The notes beneath the pieces are model-generated. The model was not told the DNA's origin and ran no database searches. It saw nothing but the letters and a program-made list of their open reading frames with translations. Shown here in pieces: positions 45,250-54,827 of a stretch of DNA of 64,000 nucleotides; position 1 is the stretch's first letter; each line of letters starts with the position of its first letter. The translations under genes and the position numbers were made by a program. The stretch covers positions 1,044,001-1,108,000 of the forward strand of contig NC_011296.1 in assembly GCF_000020985.1 (NCBI RefSeq), read 5' to 3'. Origin of the DNA: Thermodesulfovibrio yellowstonii DSM 11347 (GTDB lineage: Bacteria > Nitrospirota > Thermodesulfovibrionia > Thermodesulfovibrionales > Thermodesulfovibrionaceae).

Positions 45250-46608
45250 TTAAAAAATTAATAACAGATTTGGGAAAAGTCCCAAAAAAATTAACAATAA
45301 AGCTCCTGATAATGCCATGCTGTTATTCAGAGGATGATTATAAATATCTATAACTAAAGAATCTTTATAAAGATAAAAAACTGGTCTTAAATAGTAAAAA
45401 GCGGAAAATATGCTCATTAGTAATGCAAAAAAAACTAATGAACCGTATCCATAAGAAAGAAGATTTTTAAAAAGATTAAATTTTACAATAAAACCTGCGG
45501 TAGGAGGTACTCCTGTAAGAGAAAACATTATCACTATAATGCAGAAAGAAAGAAGAGGATTTTTTCTTCCCACTCCTAAATAATTCTGAATACTTTCACC
45601 ATTTTTTATGTTCATAATAAAAGCAAAAGCGCTGAGATTCATAAAAACATATACAATCAAATAGGGGATCAGTGATATTAGAAGTTCTTTCTCTGGAAGT
45701 AAAAATGCCATAAACATATAACCAGCATGAGCAATTGAGGAATACGCAAGCATTCTTTTTAAATTATTCTGCCTTAAAGCAAGAACATTACCAACTAACA
45801 TTGAAAGAGCTGATATGATAACTATCAAATCTTGAATGTTAAGTTTTAAATTAATTGAAAGAAAAATATTAATTAAAGCTCCAAAAACTGCTACTTTAGG
45901 TGCTGTTGATAAAAATGCTGTTACAGCAGTGGGTGCTCCTTGATATACATCTGGTGCCCATGCATGGAAAGGTGCAAGAGACAGTTTAAAGGCAAATGCA
46001 GAGATTAAAAAAACAACACCCAATAGGATATTTAAATTCTCTGTCTTCAATAATTTAAAAGTTTCATAAGATGTGCTTCCTGTTTGAGCATAAAAGAAAA
46101 CAATTGAACCAAGAAGAATAATTGAAGACAGAGTTCCAAGAATAAAATATTTCATACCAGCCTCAATACTTAGACTTTCCTTTCTGTAAAAGCCTGCAAG
46201 AATATAAAGAGATAGGGAAAAAGTCTCAAGAGCAAGATAAAGAATAAGAAGATCATTAGCAACTATCATTAGATTCATTCCAAATAGTGATAAAAGAAGC
46301 AGAAAAACATACTCTACCGATTTACTACTTTTTAATTTAAGGTCACTGTAGGATAATCCAATGATAAAAACTCCTATAAACAAGACTAAAATCCTTAAGG
46401 TCTGTCTGTACAAGTCAATTTTTATTAATTCCGAAGTAAATTCCTTTTGTCCAAAATTAAATACCGATAATATTATAGCTGTAAGTATGCTTAAAAAACT
46501 CAAAATATAGGTTGTTCTATAATTTCTACTGATAAATCCATAAAAAAAGGAAATTATTGCTAAGATTAGCAGGCTTATTTCTGGTATCAAAACCTTGTAC
46601 TGAATCAT
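45250..46608 (-). CDS. nuoN: NADH-quinone oxidoreductase subunit N
   Basis: This 452-residue protein has about 14 membrane helices and antiporter-family motifs: YFILGTLSSIILLGSIVFFY, APFHAWAPDVYQGAPTAVTAFLSTAPK and RMLAYSSIAHAGYM. It is a proton-channel subunit of complex I. It overlaps nuoM at its start (ATGA). It is the last membrane subunit before the chemoreceptor gene. Intact. Confidence 0.92.
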   Translation of the reverse strand: MIQYKVLIPEISLLILAIISFFYGFISRNYRTTYILSFLSILTAIILSVFNFGQKEFTSELIKIDLYRQTLRILVLFIGVFIIGLSYSDLKLKSSKSVEYVFLLLLSLFGMNLMIVANDLLILYLALETFSLSLYILAGFYRKESLSIEAGMKYFILGTLSSIILLGSIVFFYAQTGSTSYETFKLLKTENLNILLGVVFLISAFAFKLSLAPFHAWAPDVYQGAPTAVTAFLSTAPKVAVFGALINIFLSINLKLNIQDLIVIISALSMLVGNVLALRQNNLKRMLAYSSIAHAGYMFMAFLLPEKELLISLIPYLIVYVFMNLSAFAFIMNIKNGESIQNYLGVGRKNPLLSFCIIVIMFSLTGVPPTAGFIVKFNLFKNLLSYGYGSLVFFALLMSIFSAFYYLRPVFYLYKDSLVIDIYNHPLNNSMALSGALLLIFLGLFPNLLLIF

Positions 46609-48044
46609 CCCTTACCTCCAAAGCTTACGATTTCATTTACTCCAGAAAGCACATAATCTGGATTTAATCCGAGGTAGATGGATATAAGTAGAAGTATTGC
46701 CAAAAAAAATAATTCCCAGGAGATTACATCCCTTACATAGGTAGAAAGCTCTGCTCCTGGCTTTCTAAGATATACTCTATAAAAGAACCAGGATAGATAA
46801 ACTACTCCCAGAGCAACACCGAATACACCAATAAAACCAAGAAATAAATTTTCCCTAAATATACCACTAAGGAGTAATAACTCTCCATTAAAGTAATTAA
46901 GTCCGGGAAATCCACCCATTGCCATGATTAATGAAAAAGTGAAAAAAGTTAAAGCCGGAACCCTTTTTGAAAGAGCTCCGAATTTTTCCAAATCAAAACT
47001 TTTTGTCTCTCTATTTAAAAGTTCAGCTACATAAAAAAGGGCTGCTGCAAGAATGCCATGATTTATACTCTGAAGAAGAACTCCCTGGTATCCCTGTAGA
47101 TTACCCGTAAAAGCTCCTGCTGTAATTATTCCCACATGACTGAGGCTCATATATGCAAAAAGAACTTTAATGTTTTTAGAGTTTAAGGCAAGAAAAGCAG
47201 AGTATACAAAAGAAATAAGGCAAGTAAGAATTATCCACTGATTCACGACTGATAAAATATCATTAAAATAAGGTATTACCCTCAGGATTCCATAAATTCC
47301 CATTTTCCCAAGCACTGCGGACAAGAATATTGTAACTGGCATAGCTGCCTCATAGTAGGCATCCTTTAGCCATCCATGAAGGGGAACTATGGGAATTTTA
47401 ACAAAGAAGGCAAGTATAAAACCAAAAAGGAGCAATAGTTTTGCAGTCTCGCTTATTTTTAAATTTTCAAGAGATGTAAAAGAGAAGCTTCCTCCGTAAT
47501 AGTAAGTAGCTATGATTGCAAGAAATAGAAATATACTAAAACCGAAAGTATATATCAAAAATTTAATAGAAGCCTGAAAGGAATTCTCACCACCCCATCG
47601 CTGAATAAGTAAAACTGCCGGGATTAACATAGCTTCATAGAAAAAAAAGAACTGCAAGAAATTGGTTGACATGAAAAAAGCATTAACTGAGACAGAGAGT
47701 AATAATAAAAGACTCATAAAAGATGAAATTTTATCTTTTATTGTCTTAGTTGCTAAAAGTATAATCGCCAAAGTTATAAAGGTAGTAAGCAAAACAAAGG
47801 GAGAATTTATATGGTCAAAACCAAGAGTAAAATTAAGTTGCCATGCAGATATCCATTCGTAGGAAGTTAAAAATTGAAAACCTTTCTTTGTTCTGTCAAA
47901 ATTAAGGTAATAAATTAGAGCCATTATGAACGACAGCGAGGATGACATTAGGGCAATTAAGTTAACAATTTTTCTGATACCTATTTTCCAAATTAAAAAG
48001 GCACCAAGCAAAGGAAATATTAGTATTAATTCAATTCCTACCAT
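46605..48044 (-). CDS. nuoM: NADH-quinone oxidoreductase subunit M
   Basis: This 479-residue, 14-helix antiporter-like subunit has LGFDHINSPFVLL near the N-terminus, PIVPLHGWLKDAYYEAAMPVTIFLSAVLGKMG in the middle, and LFAYMSLSHVGIITAG. These match NuoM. It is one of four antiporter-like subunits in the locus. It overlaps nuoN and is preceded by the L-like gene after a 9-base gap. Confidence 0.92.
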   Translation of the reverse strand: MVGIELILIFPLLGAFLIWKIGIRKIVNLIALMSSSLSFIMALIYYLNFDRTKKGFQFLTSYEWISAWQLNFTLGFDHINSPFVLLTTFITLAIILLATKTIKDKISSFMSLLLLLSVSVNAFFMSTNFLQFFFFYEAMLIPAVLLIQRWGGENSFQASIKFLIYTFGFSIFLFLAIIATYYYGGSFSFTSLENLKISETAKLLLLFGFILAFFVKIPIVPLHGWLKDAYYEAAMPVTIFLSAVLGKMGIYGILRVIPYFNDILSVVNQWIILTCLISFVYSAFLALNSKNIKVLFAYMSLSHVGIITAGAFTGNLQGYQGVLLQSINHGILAAALFYVAELLNRETKSFDLEKFGALSKRVPALTFFTFSLIMAMGGFPGLNYFNGELLLLSGIFRENLFLGFIGVFGVALGVVYLSWFFYRVYLRKPGAELSTYVRDVISWELFFLAILLLISIYLGLNPDYVLSGVNEIVSFGGKG

Positions 48045-48053
48045 ATTACTCTC

Positions 48054-49823
48054 CTAAAACAAAAGATATATCAAAAGCACAAGCCCTATAAAACTTAACA
48101 TATAAAAAGCATAGTCCTGAATCTTACCAGTATGAAAAATTGCTAATCCATCACTCATAGTCTTTGCTAAATTGGACATAAAAGTAGGTATCCCATTCAT
48201 TTTTCTGTCTTCATAAGCCATAATTTTGGATGAAAGAGGTAAAATTATTCGGTCTATTAACCATCTCCATATTTTGTTTATAAATCCATACTCTGCAGGG
48301 ACAACAGTTTTATTTAGAGATTTTAATGAGTATTTTGCCCCCACCCTATAGAACCAATCTATGTCAAGATTGATATATGATTTTGGCTTAAGTGTCTTAA
48401 GAAACATGGCAAAAACAAGCCCTGTAAAACTGAATATTCCCAATGTGTCAAGAATATGCTGGACTGTATAAGGCTCATAATCTATTGGATATGGCAAGAA
48501 ATTGTAGAAGAACTGTGGGAAAATTCCAATTAATATACATAGTGCTGATGTTGTGAGCATAGCAATCTTCATATTTAAAGGAATCTCTTTGACCTGATAG
48601 TCTGCCTTTTTCTCTGAAAAGAAAGTATAGTATCCCATTTTACAGATAATGCTTATAATAGTTCCGCATGTTGCCACATTGAGCATAATGTAGGCAAAGG
48701 CATTTTTGAGTTCACCTGCGGCAGAGATGATTGGTGATTTTCCAATAAATCCGTTAGTAAGCGGAAATCCAGCAATTGAAAAAGCACCTACAAAAAAGCT
48801 TATGGCAGTAAGTGGTGCATATTTTCCAAAATCACCAAGTTCTGTCATCTTTTCCTTTCCTGTGGCATAAATTACTGCTCCTGCAGACATGAAAAGAAGG
48901 CATTTATAAAGTATGTGGTTGAATGCATGTGAAGCTGAACCATTAAGCCCCAAAGTAATGGTACCGAGTCCTACTCCAGCAACCATATAGCCAACCTGAC
49001 TTACTATGTGGTATGAAAGTAGTCTTCTTAGATTATTCTCAAGTAACGCATATATGACACCATAAACTGCCATAACAGAGCCAAGGTATATCAGTATCTC
49101 TGCTCCAGGAAATCCTCTTATTAAAGCGTAAACTGCTGCTTTGGTAGTAAATGGATTAAGGAAAACACTTCCATAAATTGTTGCAGATGGATAGGCATCT
49201 GGTAGCCACGCATGCAAGGGTGGTACCGCAGCGCAAAGTATAAAGCCAATAAGAGTAAGCCACCAGAAAAGCTCTCCAGAGTAGCTCATAAAGGAGTCAA
49301 ACTGAAAACTTCCTGTTTGAGAGATATAGATCATTATGCCTGCAAAAAGGGAAAGACCACCCGCTACATGAACAAGAATGTATCTGTAGCCTGCCTCTGT
49401 TGCCTCTTTTGTTCTCTGAGACCAGATAAGTAAAACCGCGCAAAAAGACAACATCTCCCAGAAAAGATAGAAGCTTAAAATATCTGCTGCAAAGCTAACG
49501 CCTACTGATGCACCTGTATAGAAAAGTCCAGCCAACTGTTGAATCCAATCATCTATATGATAGCAATAGATTATCCCAATCAAACCAATAAAACTAAATA
49601 TATAGGCAAAAAGAAGGCTCAGTTTGTCCACCCTAACAAGAGGCGATATATCCATACCAAACAAACTCATATAACCATAAAATCCCTGCTCGGCTATTAA
49701 TGTAAGGAAAAAGCCTACTGTAGCGATGAGAACACTGTAGGGTCCTCTCATATTCTTGGGTAATGCTGGCAACAAAAGAGCTCCGAAGATCAGAACCACT
49801 CCCGGATGAATAAAATCAGTCAT
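48054..49823 (-). CDS. Large antiporter-like complex I subunit (NuoL/MrpD-like)
   Basis: This 589-residue polytopic protein has the proton-antiporter core VDKLSLLFAYIFSFIGLIGIIYCY, PPLHAWLPDAYPSATIYGSVFLNPFTTKAAVYAL and RRLLSYHIVSQVGYM. The C-terminal extension (about 480-589) has more helices, as in NuoL with its lateral helix, but the sequence is closer to MrpD/hydrogenase-type antiporters than to standard NuoL. It occupies the L position before nuoM. A 71-residue membrane protein overlaps its start. The exact subunit name needs a phylogeny. Confidence 0.8.
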   Translation of the reverse strand: MTDFIHPGVVLIFGALLLPALPKNMRGPYSVLIATVGFFLTLIAEQGFYGYMSLFGMDISPLVRVDKLSLLFAYIFSFIGLIGIIYCYHIDDWIQQLAGLFYTGASVGVSFAADILSFYLFWEMLSFCAVLLIWSQRTKEATEAGYRYILVHVAGGLSLFAGIMIYISQTGSFQFDSFMSYSGELFWWLTLIGFILCAAVPPLHAWLPDAYPSATIYGSVFLNPFTTKAAVYALIRGFPGAEILIYLGSVMAVYGVIYALLENNLRRLLSYHIVSQVGYMVAGVGLGTITLGLNGSASHAFNHILYKCLLFMSAGAVIYATGKEKMTELGDFGKYAPLTAISFFVGAFSIAGFPLTNGFIGKSPIISAAGELKNAFAYIMLNVATCGTIISIICKMGYYTFFSEKKADYQVKEIPLNMKIAMLTTSALCILIGIFPQFFYNFLPYPIDYEPYTVQHILDTLGIFSFTGLVFAMFLKTLKPKSYINLDIDWFYRVGAKYSLKSLNKTVVPAEYGFINKIWRWLIDRIILPLSSKIMAYEDRKMNGIPTFMSNLAKTMSDGLAIFHTGKIQDYAFYMLSFIGLVLLIYLLF

Positions 49824-50031
49824 AGTAGTCCTCCTTCTTTGTTACTACTTTACTTAATGACTTAGCAACAATGATGATAAAGAGAGTCCCTAAAAGACCT
49901 ACCAATGCACCAAAGGCAGGAAGTTCTTCAAATTCAAAATAGCCGTGTCCAAGATGCATCACCTTTAGAAATAATACCTCTAAAATAACCACAACAAGAC
50001 ATGCAATATAGAGAGCTTTTTTATAATTCAT
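49816..50031 (-). CDS. Small two-helix membrane protein of the complex I locus
   Basis: This 71-residue protein has two hydrophobic helices (KALYIACLVVVILEVLFLKV and ALVGLLGTLFIIIVAKSL) with a conserved-looking GYFEFEELPAFGA between them and an acidic tail KKEDYYD. It is translationally coupled on both sides (overlaps of 4 and 8 bases) between the two large antiporter-like genes, so it is probably a real complex subunit. It is not one of the canonical Nuo subunits. I do not recognise its function. Confidence 0.8.
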   Translation of the reverse strand: MNYKKALYIACLVVVILEVLFLKVMHLGHGYFEFEELPAFGALVGLLGTLFIIIVAKSLSKVVTKKEDYYD

Positions 50032-51494
50032 TGCATCACTCTCCTTATAATTTCCATGAGAAAATCTGGATATACTCCAAGAATAATCGTAAATAAAGCA
50101 GTAATGAGCAAAGGTATGGCACAGAAGTAGTTTTCCTTAACATTTTGCCATCTGTTTTCCTGTAATGGTTTTCTAAAGAAAGCTTTATAGGAAATCGGAA
50201 GAAAATAGACTGCATTAAGAAATGAACTGGCAATAAAAATTCCAAGAAGTTCGGGTCTGCCTATCTGCAAAGCTCCCATCGCAAGATTATATTTGCTTAT
50301 AAAGCCTGCAAAAAGAGGTATTCCTATCATGCTCAAAGTAGCAAGAAAAAAGGAAAACATGGTAATTGGCATAACCTTACCTATTCCATCAAGTTCGCTT
50401 ATTCTCTTTACATGAGTTGATACATAAACAGAGCCTGCCACAAAGAACATGGTTATTTTAGAGAAAGCATGCATACTTATATGAATAAGTCCTCCCATTA
50501 TTCCTAAAGGCGAAAACATGGCAACTCCGATAATTATGTATGAAAGATTTGCCACTGTTGAAAAAGCAAGTCTTGCTTTGAAATCATCTCTTGTAAGAGC
50601 AATAAGTGAGCCCATTATTATAGTAAAGCCTGTGAGGAAAAATATTAAATCCTGCATTCCGATTGCCTTTATCGTTGCTTCTCCATAGATATTAAGCAAA
50701 ACTCTTGAAACAGTGAATACACCTGCTTTAACAACAGCAACAGCGTGAAGCAATGCACTAACAGGAGTAGGAGCTACCATTGCTGCAGGCAGCCAACTAT
50801 GAAGAGGCATCACAGCAGATTTATTAAACCCATAGATGAAAAGTATAAGCAATATTTGTAGAATAAGTTTATTTTCTTCAACGATTTCAGGCGCAAAGAT
50901 TCCACCTTTTCTAAAATCAAGTGTTCCTGTAAGAATATAAGTGATAACTATGGCAGCAAATAGGAAAATTTTCGCTGTACCTAAGAGATACACAATATAC
51001 TGTCTACCACCCTCAAGTCCTTCTCTGTCTTCGTGATGGGCTACAAGAGGATAGGTTACAATAGTTAATGCTTCATAAAAGATAAACATTGTAAATAGAT
51101 TTGCAGCAAAGGCAATACCTATTGCAGAACTTAGAGAAAGGGCAAAACAGGTAAAATATCTTGTCTGAGCATGCTCTCTAAGAGTTCGCATATAGCCGAT
51201 TGAGTAAAAAGTTGTTAAAATCCATAGGAATGAAGCGCCGAAGGCAAAAAGTAAACCCAATCCATCAACCCTGAAGGAAAGCTCTATTCCAGGTAAAATT
51301 GTAGCAATTTTTAATCCTATAGTTTCCCCTCTTAAAAAAGGAGGAATAAGCATACAGACAAAGGAAAACTTTAAAACTCCTGCTATTACAGATGTGGCTT
51401 CTCTCAGGTTTGGATTCCTCTCTCCAATTAGAACAATTATTACAGCTCCTATAGCAGATACTAATATAGCTAAAAGCGGTAGTAGCTCTATCAT
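50028..51494 (-). CDS. Antiporter-like subunit, MrpD/NuoM type (extra pump)
   Basis: This 488-residue, 14-helix protein has FRVDGLGLLFAFGASFLWILTTFYSIGYM, a core SAVMPLHSWLPAAMVAPTPVSALLHAVAVVKAGVF, and FKARLAFSTVANLSYIIIG. The AVMPLHSWLPAAMVAPTPVSALLHAV motif is the family proton-path signature. It lies directly after nuoK, where nuoL is expected, but three more antiporter-like genes follow. With L-like, M and N this gives four, one more than standard complex I. Overlap with the 71-residue gene indicates coupled translation. Confidence 0.85.
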   Translation of the reverse strand: MIELLPLLAILVSAIGAVIIVLIGERNPNLREATSVIAGVLKFSFVCMLIPPFLRGETIGLKIATILPGIELSFRVDGLGLLFAFGASFLWILTTFYSIGYMRTLREHAQTRYFTCFALSLSSAIGIAFAANLFTMFIFYEALTIVTYPLVAHHEDREGLEGGRQYIVYLLGTAKIFLFAAIVITYILTGTLDFRKGGIFAPEIVEENKLILQILLILFIYGFNKSAVMPLHSWLPAAMVAPTPVSALLHAVAVVKAGVFTVSRVLLNIYGEATIKAIGMQDLIFFLTGFTIIMGSLIALTRDDFKARLAFSTVANLSYIIIGVAMFSPLGIMGGLIHISMHAFSKITMFFVAGSVYVSTHVKRISELDGIGKVMPITMFSFFLATLSMIGIPLFAGFISKYNLAMGALQIGRPELLGIFIASSFLNAVYFLPISYKAFFRKPLQENRWQNVKENYFCAIPLLITALFTIILGVYPDFLMEIIRRVMQ

Positions 51495-51497
51495 TCT

Positions 51498-51803
51498 TTA
51501 CTCCTCTTTAAGTTCTCTTATTTCTTCTGTGTCCACACTTTTTTTCAGATTAAAGTGAGCGATAAGGAGAGAAAGTCCTACAGCAACAGAACCTGCAGCA
51601 ACAGCTATTGTAAATATTGCCAGCACTTGTCCTCTAATGTCATTCATGTAGTGAGAGAGTGCAACCAAGGCAAGATTAACTCCTGCAAGCATCACTTCAA
51701 GCGATACGAAAACAATTATTAGATTTCTGTTTATAAGGAGATTGATCAATCCCATACTAAAAATTAATCCAGCAAGTATGAGATAAGCTTCAAGAGGTAT
51801 CAT
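51498..51803 (-). CDS. nuoK: NADH-quinone oxidoreductase subunit K
   Basis: This 101-residue, three-helix protein has the NuoK pattern FVSLEVMLAGVNLALVALSHYM, with the glutamate essential for proton transfer, and a helix 3 with FTIAVAAGSVAVGLSLLIAHF. It overlaps nuoJ by 14 bases. The length is typical. Confidence 0.94.
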   Translation of the reverse strand: MIPLEAYLILAGLIFSMGLINLLINRNLIIVFVSLEVMLAGVNLALVALSHYMNDIRGQVLAIFTIAVAAGSVAVGLSLLIAHFNLKKSVDTEEIRELKEE

Positions 51804-52305
51804 CTTTTCTCCTCCATGCTAATACCGAGACCGCAATCATCGGAATGAGTAAAATAACTCCAAGAATGAGCACAGCCAGAGAATATTCATTAAAAAGCAT
51901 TGCACCGATGGCTTTTGTGTTACCCACATCATGAACGTATTTTATTGTATATTTTCCACTGTATTCAGCTTTAATAGATGAAAAAACAGCTAATAGCGTA
52001 GCAGTTATAGAAAGTCCAATAAGTAATCTTCCTTCAAGTATTGATGTATATCTTTTATGCTTTGGAAGTTGCCTCGCTCCAAGTAAAAACAAGGTAAAAA
52101 GAAACATAACCAGTATAGCACCTGCATAAACAATAACCTGAACCATAGCTAAAAATTCTGCATTAAGAAACAAGTATATAACTGCCACATGAAGAAAAAG
52201 AAGCAAAAGCCAGAGCACTGCATGGACAGGATTTTTTCTTGTAAGTGACATTATGGAAATGCCTAAAGTAGCAAGACAAAAATATGCAAATATAAAATAT
52301 ATCAT
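51790..52305 (-). CDS. nuoJ: NADH-quinone oxidoreductase subunit J
   Basis: This 171-residue, five-helix membrane protein has NPVHAVLWLLLLFLHVAVIYLFLNAEFLAMVQVIVYAGAILVMFLFTL, the NuoJ core including the pi-bulge helix. It overlaps nuoH at its start by 4 bases and nuoK by 14. Intact. Confidence 0.94.
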   Translation of the reverse strand: MIYFIFAYFCLATLGISIMSLTRKNPVHAVLWLLLLFLHVAVIYLFLNAEFLAMVQVIVYAGAILVMFLFTLFLLGARQLPKHKRYTSILEGRLLIGLSITATLLAVFSSIKAEYSGKYTIKYVHDVGNTKAIGAMLFNEYSLAVLILGVILLIPMIAVSVLAWRRKDDTS

Positions 52306-53297
52306 AATGCAAACCTCTTGAATATAGCGATTATTATAATATTCAAAATTCCCGCAGGAATTAGCACTTTCCAGCCAATGTTTAACAGCTGGTCAAACCT
52401 GTATCTTGGAAATGTTGCTCTAACCCAGATGTATAGGAATATGAAGGCATACACCTTTATAGCAAACCAGATTATTCCTGGAACTTTATCTAAGAATGGA
52501 AGTATATCAGTAATGAATTTTGGAATTGTCCATCCACCAAGGAAACAGAGGGCACATAGAGAAGCCATAATGTACATGGCAACATACTCAGCAAGGAAGA
52601 ATAGAGCATATCTAAAGGCACTGTATTCCGTAAGATATCCTGCTACAAGCTCTGTCTCTGCCTCTGGTAAGTCAAAGGGTGCACGGTTAGTCTCTGCAAA
52701 GGCAGCAATGACGAAGACAACAAAACCAATTATCTGCGGAATTGCATAGACTCCTAAGGCTGTATTGTGTTGGGCTATAACTATATCTCTTAAATTGAGG
52801 GAGCCTGCGGCAAGAACAACTCCAGCAAGGCTTAGTCCAAGAGCTATCTCATAGGAAAGAACCTGACTTGCCGAACGAAGTCCACCAAGGAAGGAGTACT
52901 TGCTATTCGATGACCATCCAGCAAGTATTATTCCGTAAACAGAGACTGAAGCAGAGGCTAATATAAAAAGTAAGCCCACATTTAAATCGGCAAGGATAAA
53001 GTTAGAAGTAAAAGGGATAACTGTAAGATTAATCATTGTGAAGATTAAAACAATAAGGGGTGCAATTTGGAATATAAACTTTTCAGCATTTATAGGAACT
53101 ATGTCCTCTTTAAAGAATATTTTTATGAAGTCGGCAATTGGCTGAAGCAGTCCATGAGGTCCTACTTCCATAGGTCCCATTCTTGCCTGTGCTCTGCCGA
53201 TTATCTTTCTTTCTGCATAGGTTGTGTAAGCAACATGGGTAAGAACTATTCCAAAGACCACTGTTGTTTTAATTACCATTATGAGAAGCTCAATCAT
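52302..53297 (-). CDS. nuoH: NADH-quinone oxidoreductase subunit H
   Basis: This 331-residue, eight-helix protein has the NuoH hallmarks [59 protein letters not shown] and the late [20 protein letters not shown]. It forms the quinone-entry chamber with NuoD and NuoB. The overlap with nuoC is 4 bases and with nuoJ 4 bases. Confidence 0.96.
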   Translation of the reverse strand: MIELLIMVIKTTVVFGIVLTHVAYTTYAERKIIGRAQARMGPMEVGPHGLLQPIADFIKIFFKEDIVPINAEKFIFQIAPLIVLIFTMINLTVIPFTSNFILADLNVGLLFILASASVSVYGIILAGWSSNSKYSFLGGLRSASQVLSYEIALGLSLAGVVLAAGSLNLRDIVIAQHNTALGVYAIPQIIGFVVFVIAAFAETNRAPFDLPEAETELVAGYLTEYSAFRYALFFLAEYVAMYIMASLCALCFLGGWTIPKFITDILPFLDKVPGIIWFAIKVYAFIFLYIWVRATFPRYRFDQLLNIGWKVLIPAGILNIIIIAIFKRFAL

Positions 53298-53899
53298 TTA
53301 TTCTCCTCCACTGAAGAACTTTCAATAATCTCTCTAAAGCCTCTCCAAAGCTCTTTACCCTTAAGGGGATAATCTTTCCTTAGTGGATATCCATTCCAAT
53401 CCTCAGGCATAAGTATTCTTCTAAGGTCTGGATGCCCAATAAATCTTATTCCGAACATGTCAAAGCATTCTCTTTCATGCCAGTTTGCACCTTCCCATAA
53501 ATCTGTAACTGAATCTAATTCTGGAGTCTCTTCGTTAACCTTTGCTCTAACTCTTATATGAAGCCTTCTCCAAATGCTATAGAGATTGTAGACTATCTCA
53601 AACCTTGGTTTTTCAGGAGAATAATCAACACCGCATAGGTCTTGAAGATGATTGAATCCCTGTTGATTTTTTAAATATTTTAAAATCTCTTTAATTTTAT
53701 TTGACTTTACAATTACAGAAACCTGTCCTCTGAACTCTTTTATTTCGATTACTTCCTCTGGAAATTGCTCTTTCAACTTATATGCAATCTTAAGAGATTC
53801 CTCGGTCGCTCTCGCTCCCTCGGAATGACACGAAGAAAAAGTGCTTGGCTCAGATACTAAGGGCTCTTCCTCTAAAACTCTCTCTATTTCCTGTGCCAT
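53294..53899 (-). CDS. nuoC: NADH-quinone oxidoreductase subunit C with in-frame repeat
   Basis: This 201-residue protein has the NuoC core ([72 protein letters not shown]). The N-terminal segment of about 35 residues includes [13 protein letters not shown], which is a dispersed palindromic repeat (53794-53830) read in frame. Usual NuoC is 150-170 residues, so the extension fits an insertion. It is not fused to NuoD. It overlaps nuoA and nuoH. Confidence 0.93.
   Translation of the reverse strand: MAQEIERVLEEEPLVSEPSTFSSCHSEGARATEESLKIAYKLKEQFPEEVIEIKEFRGQVSVIVKSNKIKEILKYLKNQQGFNHLQDLCGVDYSPEKPRFEIVYNLYSIWRRLHIRVRAKVNEETPELDSVTDLWEGANWHERECFDMFGIRFIGHPDLRRILMPEDWNGYPLRKDYPLKGKELWRGFREIIESSSVEENK
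53794..53830. repeat. Dispersed palindromic repeat within nuoC
   Basis: On the minus strand, TGTCATTCCGAGGGAGCGAG and its arm CGACCGAGGAATCTC. It matches the copies in cobN, at 8044 and at 12312. Here it is translated as about 12 codons near the NuoC N-terminus. The orientation relative to the gene is opposite to that in cobN. Confidence 0.85.
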
Positions 53900-54264
53900 G
53901 TGAGTGCTCCCATAAAGATTTCATAGATATATCCAATAAAAATCAGCAAGATAAATATAATCATCATCCAAAATCCCTCAAGGGATATGGCGTCAAAGGC
54001 AACTGCCCAAGGATAGAGAAAAATGACTTCCACATCAAAGACCACAAAGAGAATGGCAAGAAGGAAAAAGCCAATATAAAACCTCTCCTTTGGTTCACCA
54101 CTTGGTGGGTTTCCAGATTCATAGGCAATAAACTTGATAGGATTAAATTTCCTTGGAGCGACAATCTTATTAACAATAAGTCCTCCTAAGCCAAAGACCG
54201 TGGCAAATATCATGGCAATTAGAACAGGTAGATATTTGTAAGGTATGTATGAACCTGGCTCCAT
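53884..54264 (-). CDS. nuoA: NADH-quinone oxidoreductase subunit A
   Basis: This 126-residue, three-helix protein has the NuoA motif [49 protein letters not shown], with the conserved ESG and the DVE glutamate. nuoA normally opens the operon; here it follows nuoI, which is a rearranged order. It overlaps nuoC by 16 bases. Confidence 0.95.
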   Translation of the reverse strand: MEPGSYIPYKYLPVLIAMIFATVFGLGGLIVNKIVAPRKFNPIKFIAYESGNPPSGEPKERFYIGFFLLAILFVVFDVEVIFLYPWAVAFDAISLEGFWMMIIFILLIFIGYIYEIFMGALTWHRK

Positions 54265-54827
54265 TATTGACTTTCCTCCCTTCCAATGATTGGATTGGGC
54301 TGTCTTTTACCAACGGGAAGTCTCTCTCTACCAATTCCAGGCAAATGCCAGAATTTATTCAGATATTCCTTTCTCTCATACTGTCCAATAAATTCATCCC
54401 AGTTAATAAGAAGTCTATCTCTGTTAAAGTAGTTTTCCTCTCTTGTGTAAGAGGCATACTCAAAATACTCAGTAAGAACAATTGCATTTACAGGACAGAC
54501 TTCTTCGCAGTATCCGCAGAAGATACATCTTAGTGCATCTATCTCATACTTCGTTAAAACTCTTGCTCCTGTTTCAGGGTTTATTGAATAGTCAATGTAT
54601 ATGCACTGGCTTGGGCATACCTGAGCACACTTTGTACAGGCAACACAACGCTCCTTCCCTGTTTCAGGATCACGAACAAAGGCATGCCTTCCCCTGAAAC
54701 CATCTTCAAGAGGTCTTTTCTGTTTTGGATATCTTATTGTTACAGGTGTTGTGAAAATTGTCTTGAAAGTAATTAATAATCCCTTAATTAGGTCAATGAA
54801 GAGTATCTTTTTCAGTAAATTGTTCAT
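54264..54827 (-). CDS. nuoI: NADH-quinone oxidoreductase subunit I
   Basis: This 187-residue protein has two 4Fe-4S motifs, CVACTKCAQVCPSQCI and CIFCGYCEEVCPVNAI, and the usual FRGRHAFVRDPETGKERC segment. It carries electrons from the N-module side to NuoB. The gene abuts nuoA (shared base 54264) and overlaps nuoD by 4. With no NuoEFG, the electron source to these clusters is open. Confidence 0.95.
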   Translation of the reverse strand: MNNLLKKILFIDLIKGLLITFKTIFTTPVTIRYPKQKRPLEDGFRGRHAFVRDPETGKERCVACTKCAQVCPSQCIYIDYSINPETGARVLTKYEIDALRCIFCGYCEEVCPVNAIVLTEYFEYASYTREENYFNRDRLLINWDEFIGQYERKEYLNKFWHLPGIGRERLPVGKRQPNPIIGREESQ

